Assembly (NCBI GenBank): GCA_016880505.1
Contig: JAEHDI010000123.1
Location: 1-14,878, forward strand
DNA length: 14,878 nucleotides
Source: Bryobacterales bacterium
GTDB taxonomy: Bacteria; Acidobacteriota; Terriglobia; Bryobacterales; Bryobacteraceae
Direction of reading: 5' to 3'
How positions within the stretch are numbered: the first letter of the stretch is position 1; each line of letters opens with the position of its first letter. Position numbers and translations under genes: made by a program. Positions 13,932 to 14,878 of this stretch are shown piece by piece. The notes beneath the pieces were generated by a model. The model did no database searches. It was not told the DNA's origin and worked only from the letters and a program-made list of their open reading frames with translations.

Positions 13932-14563
13932 GGACCTTGCTTCTCTTTGTCCTGGCGGCCGGCGGCGCTCTCGCCCAACCGCTGTCCCTCGGCGTGAAGG
14001 CCGGCGTGCCGTTGAACAATGCCTTCAAGATCGCGGACGCCTCGACGTATCTTTCCGACCGGCAGCCTTACGTGATCGGACCAATGGCGGAGCTGCATCT
14101 ACCGTTCCGGCTCTCGGTGGAGTTTGATGCGTTATACCGCCGCGTGAAGTACAGTTCCGAGAGCGTATCGGGGTCCGAACCCTCCGTCCCGCTCGGCACC
14201 TCGATGACGACCAAAGGCCGCTCCTTTGAATTCCCTCTGCTGCTGAAGTACCGCGTTTCGGAGGGCATCGTGCGACCGTACCTCGGCGCCGGACTGGTTT
14301 GGCGAAGTATCGGAGGGCTGAAACAGACGTTCCTGCCGGCCGGTGGAACAGGCCTCACAGAGACGGACGAGCCGGCCGAATTGCGCGACAGTTCGGGCGG
14401 CGGCGTTGTCTTCAGTGGCGGCCTCGAACTCCGGGTCCCGTTCCTTCGCGTTTCACCTGAGCTAAGATACACCCGATGGGGTACGACGAGCTTCCGGACC
14501 GCTGTGGGCGACTTCCGCTCCCAGGTGAACCAGGCAGAATTCTTGATCGGCATCACCTTCTGA
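13928..14563 (+). CDS. Small outer-membrane beta-barrel protein (Omp_b-brl type)
   Basis: This 211-residue exported protein begins with the signal MRTLLLFVLAAGGALA, and cleavage is expected before QPLSLGVKAG. The mature part alternates short strands with turns: VIGPMAELHLPFRLSVEFDALYRR (about 49-72), FEFPLLLKYRVS, VRPYLGAGLVWRS, VVFSGGLELRVPF and FLRVSPELRYTRW. It ends in QAEFLIGITF, with the terminal phenylalanine recognised by the barrel-assembly machinery. The pattern is that of the eight-stranded OmpA/OmpX-like or PorT-like barrels, without a peptidoglycan-binding domain. Its ATG overlaps the rnhA stop by four bases (ATGA), with a run of Gs before it as a possible ribosome site. The earlier open frame from 13730 is a shadow of rnhA. 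Confidence 0.85.
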   Translation: MRTLLLFVLAAGGALAQPLSLGVKAGVPLNNAFKIADASTYLSDRQPYVIGPMAELHLPFRLSVEFDALYRRVKYSSESVSGSEPSVPLGTSMTTKGRSFEFPLLLKYRVSEGIVRPYLGAGLVWRSIGGLKQTFLPAGGTGLTETDEPAELRDSSGGGVVFSGGLELRVPFLRVSPELRYTRWGTTSFRTAVGDFRSQVNQAEFLIGITF

Positions 14564-14594
14564 AGCTGCGCAGTGCCGCGCGTGCGAGACGATC

Positions 14595-14878
14595 ATGATC
14601 TGGAGAATGAAGCGCAAGCGTCGGGCCATGGAAGAGGACATCACTATCCGGTCGCGGGTAGCGATCTTCGGCGGCACGTTCGACCCGATTCACAGCGCAC
14701 ACCTCATCGTGGCAAGAGAGGCCCTGGAACTGTACGGGTTGTCACAAGTGCTTTTCGTTGTTGCGGGCAACCCTCCCCACAAGCCGCAGACCACGTCTGC
14801 TCCGTACAAGCACCGGATGCGGATGGTGGAACTGGCGTGTGAGGCGACCTCGGAATTTGTGCCATCCCGCCTCGAGGA
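14595..14878 (+). CDS. nadD: Nicotinate-nucleotide adenylyltransferase, N-terminal part (cut by window edge)
   Basis: This enzyme joins ATP to nicotinate mononucleotide in NAD synthesis, in the cytoplasm. Ninety-four codons are visible. GGTFDPIHSAHL (26-37) is the family's nucleotide-binding loop, with the HxxH-type pair H33/H36. It is followed by EALELYGLSQVLFVVAGNPPHKP (42-64) with the conserved NPPHK segment, and by YKHRMRMVELA. The rest is beyond the edge. Three in-frame ATGs are possible (14595, 14607, 14628). None has a clear ribosome site. The most upstream is used because the third codon positions of the extra stretch look like coding sequence, but the basic MKRKRRAM segment is unusual and 14628 would give a more typical beginning. 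It lies 31 bases after the barrel gene. Confidence 0.9.
   Translation, partial: MIWRMKRKRRAMEEDITIRSRVAIFGGTFDPIHSAHLIVAREALELYGLSQVLFVVAGNPPHKPQTTSAPYKHRMRMVELACEATSEFVPSRLE

Noticed and set aside
1..14878. CRISPR array, tRNA/rRNA genes, insertion sequences, prophage or toxin-antitoxin genes
   Set aside because: I saw no regularly spaced repeats, cloverleaf sequences, transposase motifs or terminal inverted repeats, and every larger open frame is explained by the genes listed.

Overview
The window is a GC-rich stretch of a Gram-negative chromosome (LolA-like carrier, two outer-membrane barrels, Tat signal). The mix of families suggests an Acidobacteriota member near Bryobacter/Solibacter: the DUF4139 protein, the VirB10-like glycine-zipper protein, and two conserved unknowns that I associate from memory with that phylum. 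There is no rRNA or marker gene to prove this. Fifteen complete genes and two edge-truncated genes fill the window. No gap exceeds 300 bases, and I see no tRNA, rRNA, CRISPR array, insertion sequence or phage gene.

The genes lie in four strand blocks. (1) Minus strand, 6787 down to 1: a secreted DUF4139 protein, a homoserine dehydrogenase-family enzyme that starts inside the DUF4139 stop codon, a small membrane protein, a LolA-like protein, a membrane acyltransferase-like protein, then an OmpR-type response regulator overlapping a sensor kinase cut by the left edge. (2) Plus strand, 6956-8731: an outer-membrane beta-barrel and, three bases later, a stand-alone receiver domain. (3) Minus strand, 12384 down to 8728: a VirB10-like glycine-zipper protein, a Tat-exported class V aminotransferase fold, a NicO/RcnA-type metal exporter starting inside the aminotransferase stop codon, and a conserved unknown. 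(4) Plus strand, 12464 to the right edge: dusB, rnhA, a small barrel protein and nadD, closely packed and cut by the edge.

Most genes concern the envelope or its control, interleaved with housekeeping functions (tRNA modification, R-loop removal, NAD synthesis, possibly amino-acid metabolism). Junctions are tight: a TTGA stop/start overlap occurs twice, an ATGA overlap once, an 8-base overlap joins regulator and kinase, and blocks 2 and 3 converge with a 4-base overlap of their stop codons.

I found no clear new defence or mobile system. The most unusual signals are the barrel/receiver pair, the Tat aminotransferase/NicO/unknown cluster, the coupled DUF4139-homoserine dehydrogenase pair, and two genes (the response regulator and dusB) whose -10-like boxes lie so near the start that their mRNAs may be leaderless.
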